Positions 34,306 through 46,954 of a stretch of DNA of 64,000 nt are shown here, one piece after another. The position numbers and the translations under genes are program-made. Each line of letters begins with the position of its first letter. The stretch's first letter is position 1. The notes under the pieces were generated by a model that was given only the letters and a program-made list of their open reading frames with translations, had not been told where the DNA came from and searched no databases. Origin of the DNA: Sipunculus nudus (taxonomy: Eukaryota; Annelida; Sipuncula; Golfingiida; Sipunculidae); NCBI GenBank assembly GCA_026874595.1, contig CM049310.1:42225558-42289557 (forward strand), in the 5' to 3' direction.

Positions 34306-36707
34306 TGGTTGTCTACCGTTTTCCCCCATAGATAATCCGCATTTTTTCATCTTAGAATCGAAATAAAAAACCCTGGTGCGTATTATACATGGAGACATAA
34401 TTTCCAAACTTTTTTTCAGTCATGTTGAACATCGTACGGTGAGCCGATGATGAGCGATAATAAAGCATTTTATGTAAACTAAGTGTATACTCACTTTACT
34501 TGTACAAATTTTGCATTAAAACAACATAATTATTGATTTGATTAACTTTTTTTCATTTCTGATACTTAAAATATATCTAAAGTATGGCTTACAACAGAAG
34601 ATCGCCGTTGTGAAATATGCATGATGGTATATTGCTTGGCTGACCTCCTTTGATGTCAATGTCTGTCGGCAGATGGCGCTGCGGCATATTTTTACATGTG
34701 GTGGTAAATCACAAAAGGGGATCGTTTCTACCTGATATACCTGCACCTGTCAGTCCTTGTCCGTGGGAAATGTTCCGTGATACACTAATTACTATTTAAA
34801 CAACTTGAACCATGGGAGGAATGATTGCCTGGTGGTTTCCTAAGTTAATTAATAATTAATAATTAATTACCCTATTGTGCAAGCATGGACAGTTTGAACA
34901 GCTGTGTAAATTAATGATATCCCGGAGATGTGTTATAAATTTATTACAAACCTAGGGTATTTTATAATAGTTAGTTAAATATATAAATACATATATATAT
35001 ATGCTTAAAATGAAACCCCGTTGTGGATATTAAACATCACAGAAAATTTGATTTAAAAACATAATAAACGTGTGTATTTCTAATCTGTATTTAGATTTCA
35101 GTAGCGTCTTCATGGGCCTGTTGACACCTACGTCCAGCAGCTGTAGTATCGACGTCATCCCGCCAGGGATTATCGCCACCTCCGTCTTGTGCGCTTGCTT
35201 CAGATGTTGCAGTACGGCCGGGTTGCGGTGGCATCTGAAAGCATCTAACACTAATAGGCTATTCTCTTTCTTTGTGAGGCCGCCCGCGCGATTCCCCCAC
35301 ACGCTATCAATCCAATCTTTCATCAGGGTATCGTCCATCCAGCCTTTAGACTGTACGCGCACGTGTACACTGCTCGGGAATTTTACACCTTTGGGCATGG
35401 TTTTCCGTTTGAAAACCACGTACGGGGGTTATTTAGTGCCATCTGCCATGCAGGCCAGCATGTCTGTGAACCTGTTTTTTTCATTACCAGTCGTACGGAT
35501 TGATACTGTGTTCGCTCCCTTCTTTTCCACAGTTGTATCGGCAGGTAGATCAAACGTTAGCGGCGTATGGTCAGCGATACCGATGAGTGACAGTGGCGGG
35601 TCCAGTACTTTGCGGCGTTTGATTATGTGGGCCTGAAAAGCTGTCAGTTTCTCCTCGTAATCAGCTGGAAGCTTTTGACTGATGTGGGTTTTTCTTCTAA
35701 TGGAAAGATCATTCCGGGCCATGAAGCGATAACACCAGTTTGAGGAAGCCTTGAAAACACTAATTTTGAGATCTTTTGCAACCAGGCTGGCTTTCAGTCG
35801 AACTTGCACTGTGCTCACTGCATTGCCCTGAGCGCGACATTCACTGATCCATTCCAGCACTTGCTTGTCCACCTCAGGATAGAAAACTTGACGACTCCTG
35901 TGGGCCCTCTTTGATTTCGGCATTTTTTCAGGTTGTCCTTTCGATCTTTTCCACAGTCGAACATTGCTCTCGTCGATACCGAAATGGCGAGCAGCACTGC
36001 GATTCCCATTCTGTTCAGCATACTGAACAACTTGTAACTTAAACGCTGTCGTATACGATGATCTGCGTGGCATGATGACCATAAGCGACTGAATGATGGT
36101 TACCCATATTTATGCGTGTGTTGAGTTAATGAAGACTCTTTGTTCTATGATAAGCATTAATTGGCTAACTAGGGTGCCGTGCGAGTTGTTCTCCTTATGA
36201 CATGCTCGTCACAGTTTGTTACCCGACATGACGGAAAGCTTCCCTTTGATTAACATCAAAGGAGACCTGTGTTTTTGTATACATTCTGTAACTAAGAATT
36301 ATCATTGCTGTTTTTTTTTGTTAGAATGGGGATGATATTTTATTAAAACACATTCGTATGACCCCTTTTCTTGGACACGAACGGCCTTGCATTGGTGACG
36401 CTTAATACAAGTGTTGCAATACCTGGTTAACGGCGGTCCAGGCACAATCCCCCTTTTTACACTTAACAATTGGAGGAGAATAGACAATTTGCTAATTCAA
36501 GTATAATGATCTTCTGCTTAGAGACTTGTGTTGACTGACGAAGTCACACCCACGAAGAGAGCGGATATTCGATGACCACCACAAAAACAATTTGCAGCAT
36601 TCAGGATTTCGTCAGAATCTAGCTGCGTATTATACACAGGTATACAGGTTTTTCCCCAGAAATTGTAGCTCTGAATAGGGGTGCGGATTATCTACGGGTA
36701 TTTATTG
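34306..36707 (-). mobile_element. pogo/Tigger-like DNA transposon, about 2.4 kb, TA-flanked
   Basis: The terminal inverted repeats are 34,306-34,330 and 36,683-36,707. They share an exact inner 12-mer, TAGATAATCCGC, while the outermost bases have diverged (about 17 of 25 positions alike). Both ends are directly flanked by TA (34,304-34,305 and 36,708-36,709), the target used by Tc1/mariner/pogo elements. Second GCGTATTATAC motifs lie just inside both ends (34,368-34,378 and about 36,624-36,634). The transposase gene is on the minus strand between the repeats. The boundaries are inferred from the TIR and TA match. Confidence 0.8.
35030..36082 (-). pseudogene. pogo/Tigger-like transposase with one in-frame stop
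   Basis: The enzyme would cut and join the transposon ends. From the ATG at 36,082 the first 217 codons give a psq/HTH domain (about 10-55, RRSSYTTAFKLQVVQYAEQN), a CENP-B-type HTH (about 64-140) and the start of the DDE domain, with IADHTP holding D171 where N/A-D-x-TP is usual. Codon 218 is TAA at 35,429-35,431. Without any frameshift the frame continues PPYVVFKRKTMPKG, then VLDAFRCH (second D, about 280) and TSILQLLDVGVNRPMK (third D, about 317). The C-terminal end diverges after LKSKYRLEIHT and stops early. A single substitution (for example TTA to TAA) explains the break. Host genes of the jerky/CENP-B type look similar, but the TIRs favour a transposon. Confidence 0.88.
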
Positions 36708-36709
36708 TA

Positions 36710-37439
36710 TCAAAAGGTTGGCTGTCTCAAGTTGATATGACAATCAATAAAAGGAGAATATCAGGACCAGTGTCACAGTCATCCTTATTATCACTGTCGG
36801 CATCAGTAGACTCACCATCATCTGGTTACATTCAGCTGTTTGCTGCTGCCTGCTTACTGATGAAGCTTGTTTATTTGGTAAATGATCTGTTGTCTTAAGA
36901 AAGGAGTGGAGGATTATATGTTGTAACATGGGGTTGTCATTTTTTTTGGTCTCCTGTAGGACTACAAAAATTCTATACAGGGACAATGACAACAACAAAA
37001 ATTGTGCACAACTTCCAGGACTCAAAATAAAAGTTTTGTGGAACCGACATTATCTCATTGTTGTTACTTTGGTATGACCAGCTACAGTTAATAAACCTGT
37101 TGTGAGATATGCCCAGTGTTTGGTGTTCTTAAATTACTTTCCAACTTGAACACATAATCAGTTATCTTTCATTGACAAAGTTGATCTCACATTGTATTAT
37201 TTTCTGCACTATTTCCTTCTCCTTAAAGGTAAAAGGTTGCAGGATATTTAATATACTACATGTGTCAACAGCCTCTGACAAATAACTGTTGTTTTACATG
37301 CTCATGCATGCTTTGGTTTGCTCTGAAATTGTAGGTTATTGCAGGAAAGTGCACCATGATAAAGCCTTGGTTGCAATTTGCATAAAATGTTAAGATCTTC
37401 CTTTATTTAAACAAAATTCACACTAGTAGGAGCTTGATA
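36710..37439. other. Unassigned sequence
   Basis: Nothing supported. The minus-strand frame at 36,744-37,025 has no recognised domain. Confidence 0.45.
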
Positions 37440-37815
37440 CATATATTAAAGTTACAGTTCTATCTTTTGCTAATTTTAAGCACAAATTTGGCATGTCCAT
37501 GCATCTTGGAGAGTTGTCTTGTAGACTAGACAGGTGGTGTCACCTACCTTCCAGTTTTCTTAGAATACATTGAAGCCCTTTTTTTAGAAGTGGTTGACCA
37601 TATGAGCCTGAAATTATGCATGTCCATAGATCTTCAGCTTGGATACCTGCATCTCGTACTCTTGAAAGACTGGTGGCATTTTCATCTGACTTTGGTAGAT
37701 TTTCTCATTCACAAGACTAGTGGCTCCACCTGCAATCATGCATATGTAGAATACATTCATGCATTTATCTCAGGACTGGTTTAATGTATCAGCCTGAAAT
37801 CCCCATGTCCTCAAA
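37440..37815 (+). repeat. Fragment of family I-type repeat
   Basis: It has phrases such as TTTGGCATGTCCATGCATCT, GACAGGTGGTGTCACCTAC and TTTATCTCAGGACTGGTTTA, diverged from the family I units with a broken GGTGGCGCCACC palindrome. No termini are visible. Confidence 0.5.
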
Positions 37816-38425
37816 TTTTTAGTGAACCTGTGAGCTTATGCGATGGCGCAGCGTGTTCCGTCAGTCATCAGCCATCCGCCGTCCATGGCTGTAAGTCAGA
37901 AACCGTTGGAGCTAGCAGCTCCAAATTACATGTAAGAATTAGTCACATGTGAAACTTGGTGCCCTGGAGCTTATTATTAGGTATCTGCTTTAATTTAGAT
38001 TTTATAGAGAAAAACCTTTAAAAATCTTTTTCTCTGAAACTGTCCTGCCAAATTGTCCAATATTTCACAGAAATGATCCCTGGAACAATCTCTCTCAAGT
38101 TTCTTCGAATGGTTCCAGTTTAGAGATTTTTGGCCGAGTTACAGGAGGTTGAACTTAGTCATCTGTCCAAAAAAGCACACTTAAATTAAAATCTCAGAAA
38201 CAGCTAGAGCTATAATCACTGAATTTTATACCAATGTTTGTCACATATGTCATATCTGATTTTGAGGTATTGGTGGCGCCACCTACATTGATGTGTTTTC
38301 TAAAAGCAAAAATGTAATTTTAAACTCTTCTAGCTTATACACTGATTTATGATGAAACTGTTAAGTACAATCACTCAGTACAAACAGGTGGGGTCCAGAC
38401 ATCACCATGGCAACTGACTTGGCGC

Positions 38426-38443
38426 GGGGGGGGGGGGGGGGGG
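38426..38443 (+). repeat. Poly-G run
   Basis: A homopolymer of about 17-18 G at the left boundary of the nested B sequence. It may mark a junction or an expansion, and length errors are possible here. Confidence 0.8.
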
Positions 38444-38459
38444 AGCGTCTAGACGCAGT

Positions 38460-40249
38460 TTGCATTTTGAGCGAATCGGGTGTATCATCAGGTCAAATGT
38501 GAACTGCTGCGCCCTCATTTTTGGTTGACCTCTGACCTTTCCTTGCTGCCAAGGGTCCATTTGTGCGTCTGTTCCCACACATAAACCCCCATATCTCGGG
38601 AACCGTTTGACCGATCAGGCTAAAAATTTTGCACAAATGTAGCCTTTTGATAGCTTTAAAACATACACTAAAAATGGTGGCTTCACCTGCAACCATTTTT
38701 GCACAGCATCCATCTGTTCATCTGCCTTGGGATAATATCACTCATATCCCACCAGTGGTTTGACTTATCCACCTGAAATTTTGCAGGTTTATAAATCCTG
38801 GACAGCTTTCTTGATTTTATGACAAGTGGTGCCACCTACATTCAGGCTTACTCTGCAGACATCCAAGCTCATATCGCGGGAACCTTTTGACCGATCGGGC
38901 CAAAATTTTGCATGTGTATAGATCTCACATTGCTCATCATCATAGGCAAAACTGGTGGGGCCACCTGAAACCATTCTTGCACAGCATCCGTCTGTTTATC
39001 TGCCTTTGGATAAAATCACTCATATCTCAGCAGTGGTTTGACATATCCAAATGAAATTTTGCAGGTTTATACATCCTGGAAAGCTTTCTCGATTTTATAA
39101 CAGGTGGCGCCACCTACATTCACATTTACACTGCAGACATCCAAGCTCATATCTTGGGAACTGTGTGACCAATTTGGCCAAAATTTTGCATGTGTATAGA
39201 TCTCACATAGCTCTTCATCATAGGCAAAACTGGTGGCACCACATGCAACCATTCTGCCACCTACATTCAGGTTTACTCTGCAGACATCCAAGCTCATATC
39301 TCAGGAACTGTTTGACTGATTGGGCCAAAATTTTGCATGTGTATAAATCTCACATATCTCTTCATCATAGGCAAAACTGGTGGTGCCACATGCAACCATT
39401 AATGCACTGGACCCATCTGTTTATCTGCCTTTGGATAAAATCACTCATTTCTCAGCAGTGGTTTGACATATCCAAATGAAATTTTGCAGGTTTATACATC
39501 TTGGAAAGCTTTCGCGATTTTATAACAGGTGGCGCCAACTACATTCACGTTTACACTGCAGACATCCAAGCTCATATCTTGGGAACTGTGTGACCAATTG
39601 GGCCAAAATTTTGCATGTGTATAGATCTCACATAGCTCTTCATCATAGGCAAAACTTGTGGCGCCACCTGCAACCATTTTGCACAGCGTCCATCTGTTCA
39701 TCTGCCTTGGGATAATATTACTCATATCTCAGCAGTATTTTGACTTATCCACCTGAAATTTTGCAGGTTTATACATCCTGGACAGCTTTCTCGATTTATG
39801 ACAGGTGGCGCCACCTACACTCACGTTTACTCTGCAGACATCCACACTCATATCTCGGGAACCGTATGACCGATTTGGCCAAATTTTGCATGTGTATAGA
39901 TCTCACATAGCTCTTCATCATTAACAAAACTGGTGGTGTCACCTGCAACCACTTATGAACACTGTCCATCTGTCCATCTGTTCATCTGCCTTGGGATAAA
40001 ATCACTCATATCTCAGCAGTGGTTTGACTTATCCACCTGAAATTTTGCAGGCTTATACATCCTGGACAATTTTCTCGATTTTATGACAGGTGGCACCACC
40101 TACATTCACGTTTACACTGCAGACATCCATACTAATATGCAACACACCTCACTCTTTTCCCCTTGCCACTTAATCCATGCCTCACTTCACCAGTCCCACT
40201 CTAATTTCTGTGGATACACATAGTCGCTTTTCCACAACCCATATTCTAG
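38460..40249 (+). repeat. HINE-like repeat family B, copy 3, nested in I copy 3
   Basis: Several tandem units of about 300 bp with the phrases CATATCTCGGGAACCGTTTG, AAATTTTGCATGTGTATAGA and TCAGCAGTGGTTTGAC. Exact GGTGGCGCCACC occurs at 39,103 and 39,804, with variants elsewhere. The 3' end is a diverged hairpin and ATATTCTAG (CTAG at 40,246-40,249). The 5' terminal motif is missing, so the left end is approximate. Confidence 0.75.
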
Positions 40250-40414
40250 TTTTCAAATGTCCTAGTCTGAAACTTGCAGGTCCGAAATGTCCATTTTGCT
40301 GAAATCATAATGACCAAGGTAGATATTAAAGGATGAATATTAAATTTTAAAAATAAACCTCCATTCATACTCCCAAACTTTGCACAGGTTTGCATTAGGC
40401 CTGTAGGCCTTGTT

Positions 40415-40925
40415 TATACCTCCATCTTTATACACAAGCCTGATGGTTCCACCTACAATCATTTTCACATTGCATTGATCCATCATAGACCAGAGAGGTG
40501 GTGCCAGCTCCTTTTTTGTTTTCATCGAATTTATTAATTGCCTTTTTCTCAGGAGTGTTTTGATCGATTCACCTGAGAATTTGCATGTCCATAGATCTTG
40601 GAATGGTTTATCTTGTATACAAGACTGCTTGAGCCATCTACAGTCAATTTTATCTTGTAGCCACCTATAGGTCTGTTTTTGGTGAAAATTTGCACATATA
40701 TGAGGAGTTAAATATGCTTCTCTGATGCCACAAATTTGAAGTCATGTCATGTCAGGGACATTCAATGCCTTACTTAACCCATACCTCTGTGATTTGGCAG
40801 GTACTTCTGACATTCAATGCCCTACTTTACCCATACCTCTGTGATTTGGCAGGTACCTGCAGTCGCTTGTTGACTGCCCATTTTCTTGTTATATTACGTG
40901 TCTTCCACATTAATTTTTCAAACTA
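40415..40925 (+). repeat. Family I/B-like fragments with a 50-bp direct duplication
   Basis: Phrases such as GGTTCCACCTACAATCATTT suggest family I. At 40,757-40,859 an ACATTCAATGCC...GATTTGGCAGGTAC block of about 50 bp occurs twice. A B-like 3' hairpin (GCAGTCG/TGACTGC) follows, ending in TTCTTGTT near 40,890. Confidence 0.55.
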
Positions 40926-42135
40926 GATCTTGACACATTTGCATACCCAAAAATATCCTGTGTTACAGTAAACAGGTCAGACAAAGCACCTTGAGGCTCC
41001 ATCTTGCTCTTTTATAGTTCTCACTTTGACAACCTGATGGAATAACAAAGGACACCTGTGTGCCCAAATGATGTATCCAGTTTTTTCATCACAATTGCTC
41101 AAAAGCATAGCAATTAGCTATTGATTAAGGAAGAGCCAAGGAGCACATCTTTTTAGACCTGTTTTGATAGCCCTTTGTAACAGGCTGCTGGCATTCATCT
41201 CTCAACATTTATTAAAATATCACACAGTGTAATCTGTTAAACATTTAATAAAAGTGGGATAATTGAAATTATATATATGTGAAGATATGTTTATGATGAA
41301 GATATTCAGGATGAACGTGGGTTACTTGAAACACTGCATTTCTTAATTAAAAATGAAAATTACATGCAAATTACATTCTGTGTATACAGGAATATACAAT
41401 AGATAAACATTCAGCATAGGGGATTGACAATTGATTCATGACACTTGATGGAAAATTTAGAAGACTCTGGGAAATAAGATAACAGTACAAGTAAATAATA
41501 TGCATCCGAATCTTTAGCTTCAAGCCACCAAACAGTACAGGTTTTAATTCAAGAAAATTGGCATCATTTACATATGCAATATTTTAACCTTGACAAGAAA
41601 AAAAGCTCTGAACTTATGGCTTTGCTGCAGTGCTTCATTCATCATTCATGCAGTTATAAATACCTCAAAACTGACAGAGTTCATGAATATTCTTTAAAAA
41701 TATATATTGAATTTTTTATTAAAATATCTATATTTCCATGGTAATTTCTTGCAGATATTTCCATCAGCCTGTCTCTATATATATAACCTTACTTTTAGGA
41801 ATAATTGGTCACCAGCTCCTGGGATGATAATTGATATTAATGATTCTCACAACAGCCATGCCTCAGAAGTACTGCTCCCTGTCTGTAGAGTGATAGGTTT
41901 TTACCATTATTATCCTGCAGTGATTTTTCATGTACAGACACATACATGCTGTTCTGCTTCATCTTTAAATGGCTTTTCACCATTCTCCAAAATAATACGG
42001 GCAGTTTCTCTTCTTGCACTTGCATAGACCTGTATAAAAAATAAATTTTTAATAAAAAATGCATAATGACATGTACTTTTATGGCTTGTATAAATAAAGA
42101 TGACATATCATTCACACACACACATACTTGTGTAC
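40926..42135. other. Unassigned sequence
   Basis: Overlapping open frames on both strands at 41,707-42,312 are short and AT-driven. No gene called. Confidence 0.45.
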
Positions 42136-42140
42136 ATATA

Positions 42141-42189
<49 letters not shown>

Positions 42190-42215
42190 AAATATATTCA
42201 TATATAAATATATAC
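42136..42215 (+). repeat. (TA)n microsatellite
   Basis: TATATATA continues for about 40 bp, then degenerates to ACATATA-type units on both sides. The frame read through it (alternating Y and I) is an artefact. Confidence 0.95.
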
Positions 42216-42539
42216 ATATATACATGAAATGAAATTTCTCGGGAGGATGATACTGCTCTGTGATCCCCCACCTGTCTTGGCCAAATTTTGATAGTTTCCT
42301 GGGAAGTTTCATTTCACTTTGATAATGTTGTCATCTGGAAATATTATTACAATCTCCACAGGCAACTGCTGCTGCTTAAGCTTTACATGGACTGGTTTGA
42401 GTAATTTTCATATTGTGGTGAAATTGCATTTAAGAATTGATTCAATTGAATTTTACAATACTGATAAGCTTTGAACTATTTGTAACAACTTGATTAAATT
42501 TGAATGTAAAAAAATTCATATCTGCACAGCCATTGATAA

Positions 42540-43812
42540 CTTGTTTTTATCGGGTGCCTGAAACTAGGTCACTGTGACCTATATTCTGCAACCTATAGGG
42601 AAAAGATGTCATATTAGCACCCTGAATGTCAGATGGGGACAAATCGTATTTGTGAGGCCTAGAATCTTCTAACACAGTGTCCTCAGAGTTTCTAGGCAAA
42701 TCTCCTTGGAAAGCTAGTATTAGGTCATGGTGACCTATATTTTATGACCTATGGGCTGAAAACATAATTTTGAGCAATTGTATCGATAAGGTCTAGAATC
42801 CTCCAACATGACATTTAGGGAGGTCCTAGGCAAATCTTCTTGGAAACCTGAAATTAGGTCCTAGTGACCTATATTTTGTGACCTACATTTGGAAAACATG
42901 ATTGCTAGCACCCTAAATGTCAGATGGGGACAAATCTTATATAGAATCTTCTAACTCAATATCCTGGGAGTTTATTGGCAAATCTCCTTGGAAACCAGAA
43001 ATTAGATCATGGTGACCTATATTTTGTGACCTATGGCTGAAAACATGATTTTGAGCACCCACACAGACAGATGGGGCACAAATTGTATCCATAAGCCTAA
43101 AATTCTCCAACTTGACATTTAGGGAGGTCCTAGGCAAATGTCTTTGGAGACCTGGAATTAGGTCACTGTGACCTATATTCTGTGACCTATAGGAAAAAGA
43201 TGTTGTATGAACTTCCTGAATGTCAGATGGCGACAAATCTTATCTGTTATGCGTAGAATCGTCTTACACAATTTTCTATAAATTTCTAGGAAAATCTCCT
43301 TGGAAACCTGAAATTGGGTCATGGTGACCTATATTTTGTGACCTATGAGACAAAAACCAAATTTTGAAAAACCTGAATGTCAGATGGGCTCAAACGGGTC
43401 TGTTAGGCCTATGGGCTGAAAAATGGTTTTGAACACCGAGTCCAACAAGGCAAAAATTGTATCCATTAGCCCTAGACTAACATGACATTTAGGGAAATAC
43501 TTGGCAGTTCTCCTTGGAAACCAGAAATTGGATCATGGTGACCTTGATTCTGCTAGCTATGGACCAGATACATGATTTTGAACCTCAAGACAGACAGGGT
43601 ACAAATTGTATCCATTTTCCTGGGAACCCCCTATCGTGAAATCCAGGGGGGTCCTGGGCAGGTCTCCTATGAATCTTAAAATTTTTATTTTTTGTCCAAT
43701 TTTTCAACTCGGTTACTTTTGCCAATGGCTATTCTAGCAGACAATATATAATATTAATAAAAAAAGCACCCAGTCAAAATTAGCTGAGCGTCATGGTCCA
43801 TGGGCCACTTGT
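42540..43812 (+). repeat. Family A-type 3' element with a tandem estrogen-response-like array
   Basis: Units of about 110-220 bp carry CCTTGGAAACCTGAAATTAG, then AGGTCAnnnTGACCT, then TATATTTTGTGACCTATG, then CCTGAATGTCAGATGGGGAC. The stretch ends with AGCTGAGCGTCATGGTCC and the hairpin GGTCCATGGGCC, then CTTGTT, the family A terminus. The units are homologous to the seven units at 55.5-57.7 kb, where the palindrome is degraded (AGGTCTCTGTTACCC). No 5' end is visible. Confidence 0.75.
42566..43544 (+). promoter_or_regulatory. Seven ERE-like palindromes (AGGTCA-n3-TGACCT)
   Basis: Both hexamers are perfect at 42,566-42,580 (spacer CTG), 42,722-42,736 (TGG) and 43,160-43,174 (CTG). One arm base differs at 42,856, 43,014, 43,316 and 43,530. 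An inverted repeat of AGGTCA with 3-nt spacing is the classical estrogen-receptor element, and molluscs have an ER orthologue. In-vivo use is not shown. Confidence 0.5.
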
Positions 43813-43814
43813 TC

Positions 43815-45605
43815 AAAACTTGCAAGCCTGTGTAATGTTACCTAAATTTACATCATATATATATTGTTTGATTAATTACTAAAGTATGGCAAAATATGCA
43901 AAGACAAAAATTTTGAAGTCAAGACCCAGCATACTTACAATTATATGCAGGAGGAATGTATGACATTTAAAATATGTTAAAATACATATATTACATCATA
44001 AATTGAATGCTGGGATTGACAGTATGATAATGTTGTACAAGACTGTATGCAGACAATACACATTAATAGACAACATCAGTTTTACTTCCCCTGAATTAGG
44101 TTTGCATATAGCTACCAAGGTTAAAAATATGGTATATGATTATGTGTATCTCTTGGTGGGGGTTGGGTGACAAATTTTAGCACTAAATGTAAATGCTACA
44201 AATTTAAAAAAAATAGGACCCAAGTTTTATATAACATTTGATTGCAAAGATTCATGAATATTCCATGGTTTTCATTTATACTATTCATATTAGCCTCATC
44301 TTATTGCACCAGTTGAACCCTGAATGTGATTGAGTGATCATATTTCCAGTTAATTATGTGCAGTATATAATGCCTTATTAATATTACCCCTGAATGTCTC
44401 TGATACATCAATGAATACATATAGTGAGTGATATATGACAATGGTGAATACATGACATGAGACACCATAACAAGGTCCTACCAGCTGGTCATTTCCAGTA
44501 CATTGTTATATTGTACACCTGGATAGGTTTCAGTGCCTGTATGAGGTTAATTAATTAAAGAGTTAGGTTTCAAAGTCATCTTCCCTGGTTGCTGTGGTTT
44601 GAAAATGACTACTCAGACTAAGTCTTTGTAATATATACCATAATTAAGTCAGTGCTGCCTTCATGGAGCTTGCTGTGACATCCTTGATGCGTTGAAGGAA
44701 AATGTAATGATTTTGCTCCACATTATATTTATCACTCTCAAACCATCCCATAGTCATTTTAGTCTTCGGGATCACCATATAAACCTTTGGTAGCTGGGAA
44801 CACACGACTCAGTAGGCATTTACATTGGGCTGATAAATATAACTTGAGTTGTGATACAAGCCATACAAAGGAAGGCATTGCTCTGGTCTTCCATCATGTT
44901 GCATAATTGATATTATGGCAAATAACCCATAATCTTAACATTAAGCTACAAATGAAGAATTAACACAAAAGAATACATGTGAACTTACAATAACAACCCA
45001 AACTGATAACCTGTCTTAATGATTATTGATAACAAGTCAGTTCCCGTATTGCGTACAATTTGGCTCTCTTGTCCAGTAACCAGTGAGAACCATGCTTGTA
45101 TTCATGCAGTCAGAAATTCAACACACATGCAGAGCGTTTTACTGATATGCTGACTTGATCGAGACAGAATTTTGCTCACTCAAGGAAGATGTTGTTAGAA
45201 AGTAAACTAAAGAAGCTAACAATTAATCTGGTATATGTTGAGTGACTGAGTACTTTTAGGCCATGATATGTTGAGAAAAATGATAAAAATATTTGCATCC
45301 TCGTAGAGCCTTAAAGTGCGTTCCTCATTGAAGAATGTTAATTAAGGCACTCTGACAGCCAGTAAGCTGGTCATAGACTCTAATGTCAGAAGGCCGAGTT
45401 GTGCTAAACCTATGAGTGAATTGTCCTTCTTTAATAGCATTAGTGGGTTAATATTTCTTGGATGCCTAGAAGTAATATGATGTGTGTGCATGTAGCTTTA
45501 TTCCAAAAAGAGATCCAGTCAATCAGTATTGAAGTCATACAGCAGAATTATATAACAACATTAAAGGACACATATAACATCAAACCATTTTTGTCATGAT
45601 CTACC
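43815..45605. other. Unassigned sequence
   Basis: No supported gene, RNA or named repeat. Confidence 0.45.
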
Positions 45606-46954
45606 TTTTTAGCGAACTTGTGAGCTGATGCGATGGTGCGGCGTCTTCTGTCCGCCGTCCTCCGTCTGCTGTCCACGGCTGTAAGTCAGAAACCGTCGGA
45701 GCAAACTGCTCTAAATTACACTTAAGAATTAGTCACATGTGAAACTTGGTGCCCTAGAACTTATTATTGGGTATCTGTTTTTATTAAGATTTTATAGAGA
45801 AAAGGCTTAAAAACCTTTAAAAATCTTCTCTGAAACTGAAAATTTCACAGAAATGTTCCCTGGAATAATCTCTCTCAAGTTTGTTCAATGGTTCCAGTTC
45901 GGTGATTTTTGACTGAGTTACAGGAAGTTGAACTTAGTCATTTGCATGGTAAAATTACAATCTCAGAAGCGGCTGGATCTATCATCATCAAATTTTATGT
46001 TAATGTTGGTCATTTGAGTCATATATGAAACTGGGGTATTGGTGGCGCCACCTATAATGGTCTTTTTGTATTGGGGTCAACAGTGCCCGAAGCAAACAGA
46101 GGGCTACAAAAAACTTCTTCTCTGAAAGCGTAAAGCCAAATTGTCTTATATTGCACAGAAATGCTCCTTGGGTAGTGCTTACTTAAGTTTGTTCATATGG
46201 TCTCTGTTCAATGACTTTTGGCCAAGTTATGGGAAGCTGAATATAGTCAAATGTTATAGCAGTCCATTTCTGCTCAGTGGCTACAAAGATCTTCTTCTCA
46301 AAAACCACTGGGTCAAATTCTTTAATCTCACACATGGATGACCCTTGGATTTTGATAATTCAAATTTGTTCAAATGGTTTTGATTCAGGGATTTTCTTAT
46401 ATTTTATACAGGAATAGTTTAAAAACATATAAAAATCTTCTTCTCTGAAACTGTCCAGCCAAATTGTCCAATATTTCACAGAAATGATCCCTGGAACAAT
46501 CTTTTTCAAGTTTGGTTGAATGGTTCCAGTTCAGAGATTTTTTGCCGAATTACAGGAGGTTGAACTTAGTCATCTGTCCAAAAGAGCACACTAAAATTAA
46601 AATCTCATAAAGGGCTAGAGCTATCATCACCAAATTTTATGCCAATGTTTGTCAAGTAAGTCATATCTGAAATTGAGGTATTGGTGGCTCCACCTACATT
46701 GATTGGTTTTTACAAGCAAAAATGTAATTTTAGACTCTTCTTACTTATACACTGTTTTATGATAAAACTGTTTAGCTGATTGGTTTAAACTTTATAAGAA
46801 TTATTCTATGGTAGGGTTCTGCCAGTTTTATAAGAAAAGATTGGGTAAATGCAGCTATATAAAAGCAGTTTAGCCAATTGAAAAAGGCTTTCTGTGTTTG
46901 AAAACAGATTTTACAACATGCCAAGTTTCAGTAGCTAAGTCAAGAGGTCACTCA

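Larger units (their letters stand above)
37816..40414 (+). repeat. HINE-like repeat family I, copy 3, with a family B insertion
   Basis: The 5' end is TTTTTAGTGAACCTGTGAGC and the 3' end CACAGGTTTGCATTAGGCC with the AGGCCTGTAGGCCT hairpin and TGTT. The 5' motif GTGAACCTGTG and the 3' motif CACAGGTTTGC are near-inverted, as expected for a Helentron-type terminal repeat. The I body holds GGTGGCGCCACC at 38,272 and is split by a B copy. Confidence 0.75.

Noticed and set aside
34671-34684. AGATGGCGCTG, a CTCF-core-like match inside the pogo-like element
   Set aside because: A single short match in an unrelated element; chance cannot be excluded.
35070-35636. 188-residue plus-strand frame
   Set aside because: Antisense shadow of the pogo/Tigger-like transposase.
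36302-36487. Cys-containing 61-residue minus-strand frame inside the pogo-like element
   Set aside because: The Cys/His spacing does not match a known zinc finger, and it lies outside the transposase frame; probably chance.
39051-39725. Frames of 76-142 residues on both strands
   Set aside because: Translation of tandem B units; they exist on both strands at once because of the repeat period.
41837-42312. 144- and 66-residue minus-strand frames with runs of Y and I
   Set aside because: They read through the (TA)n microsatellite.
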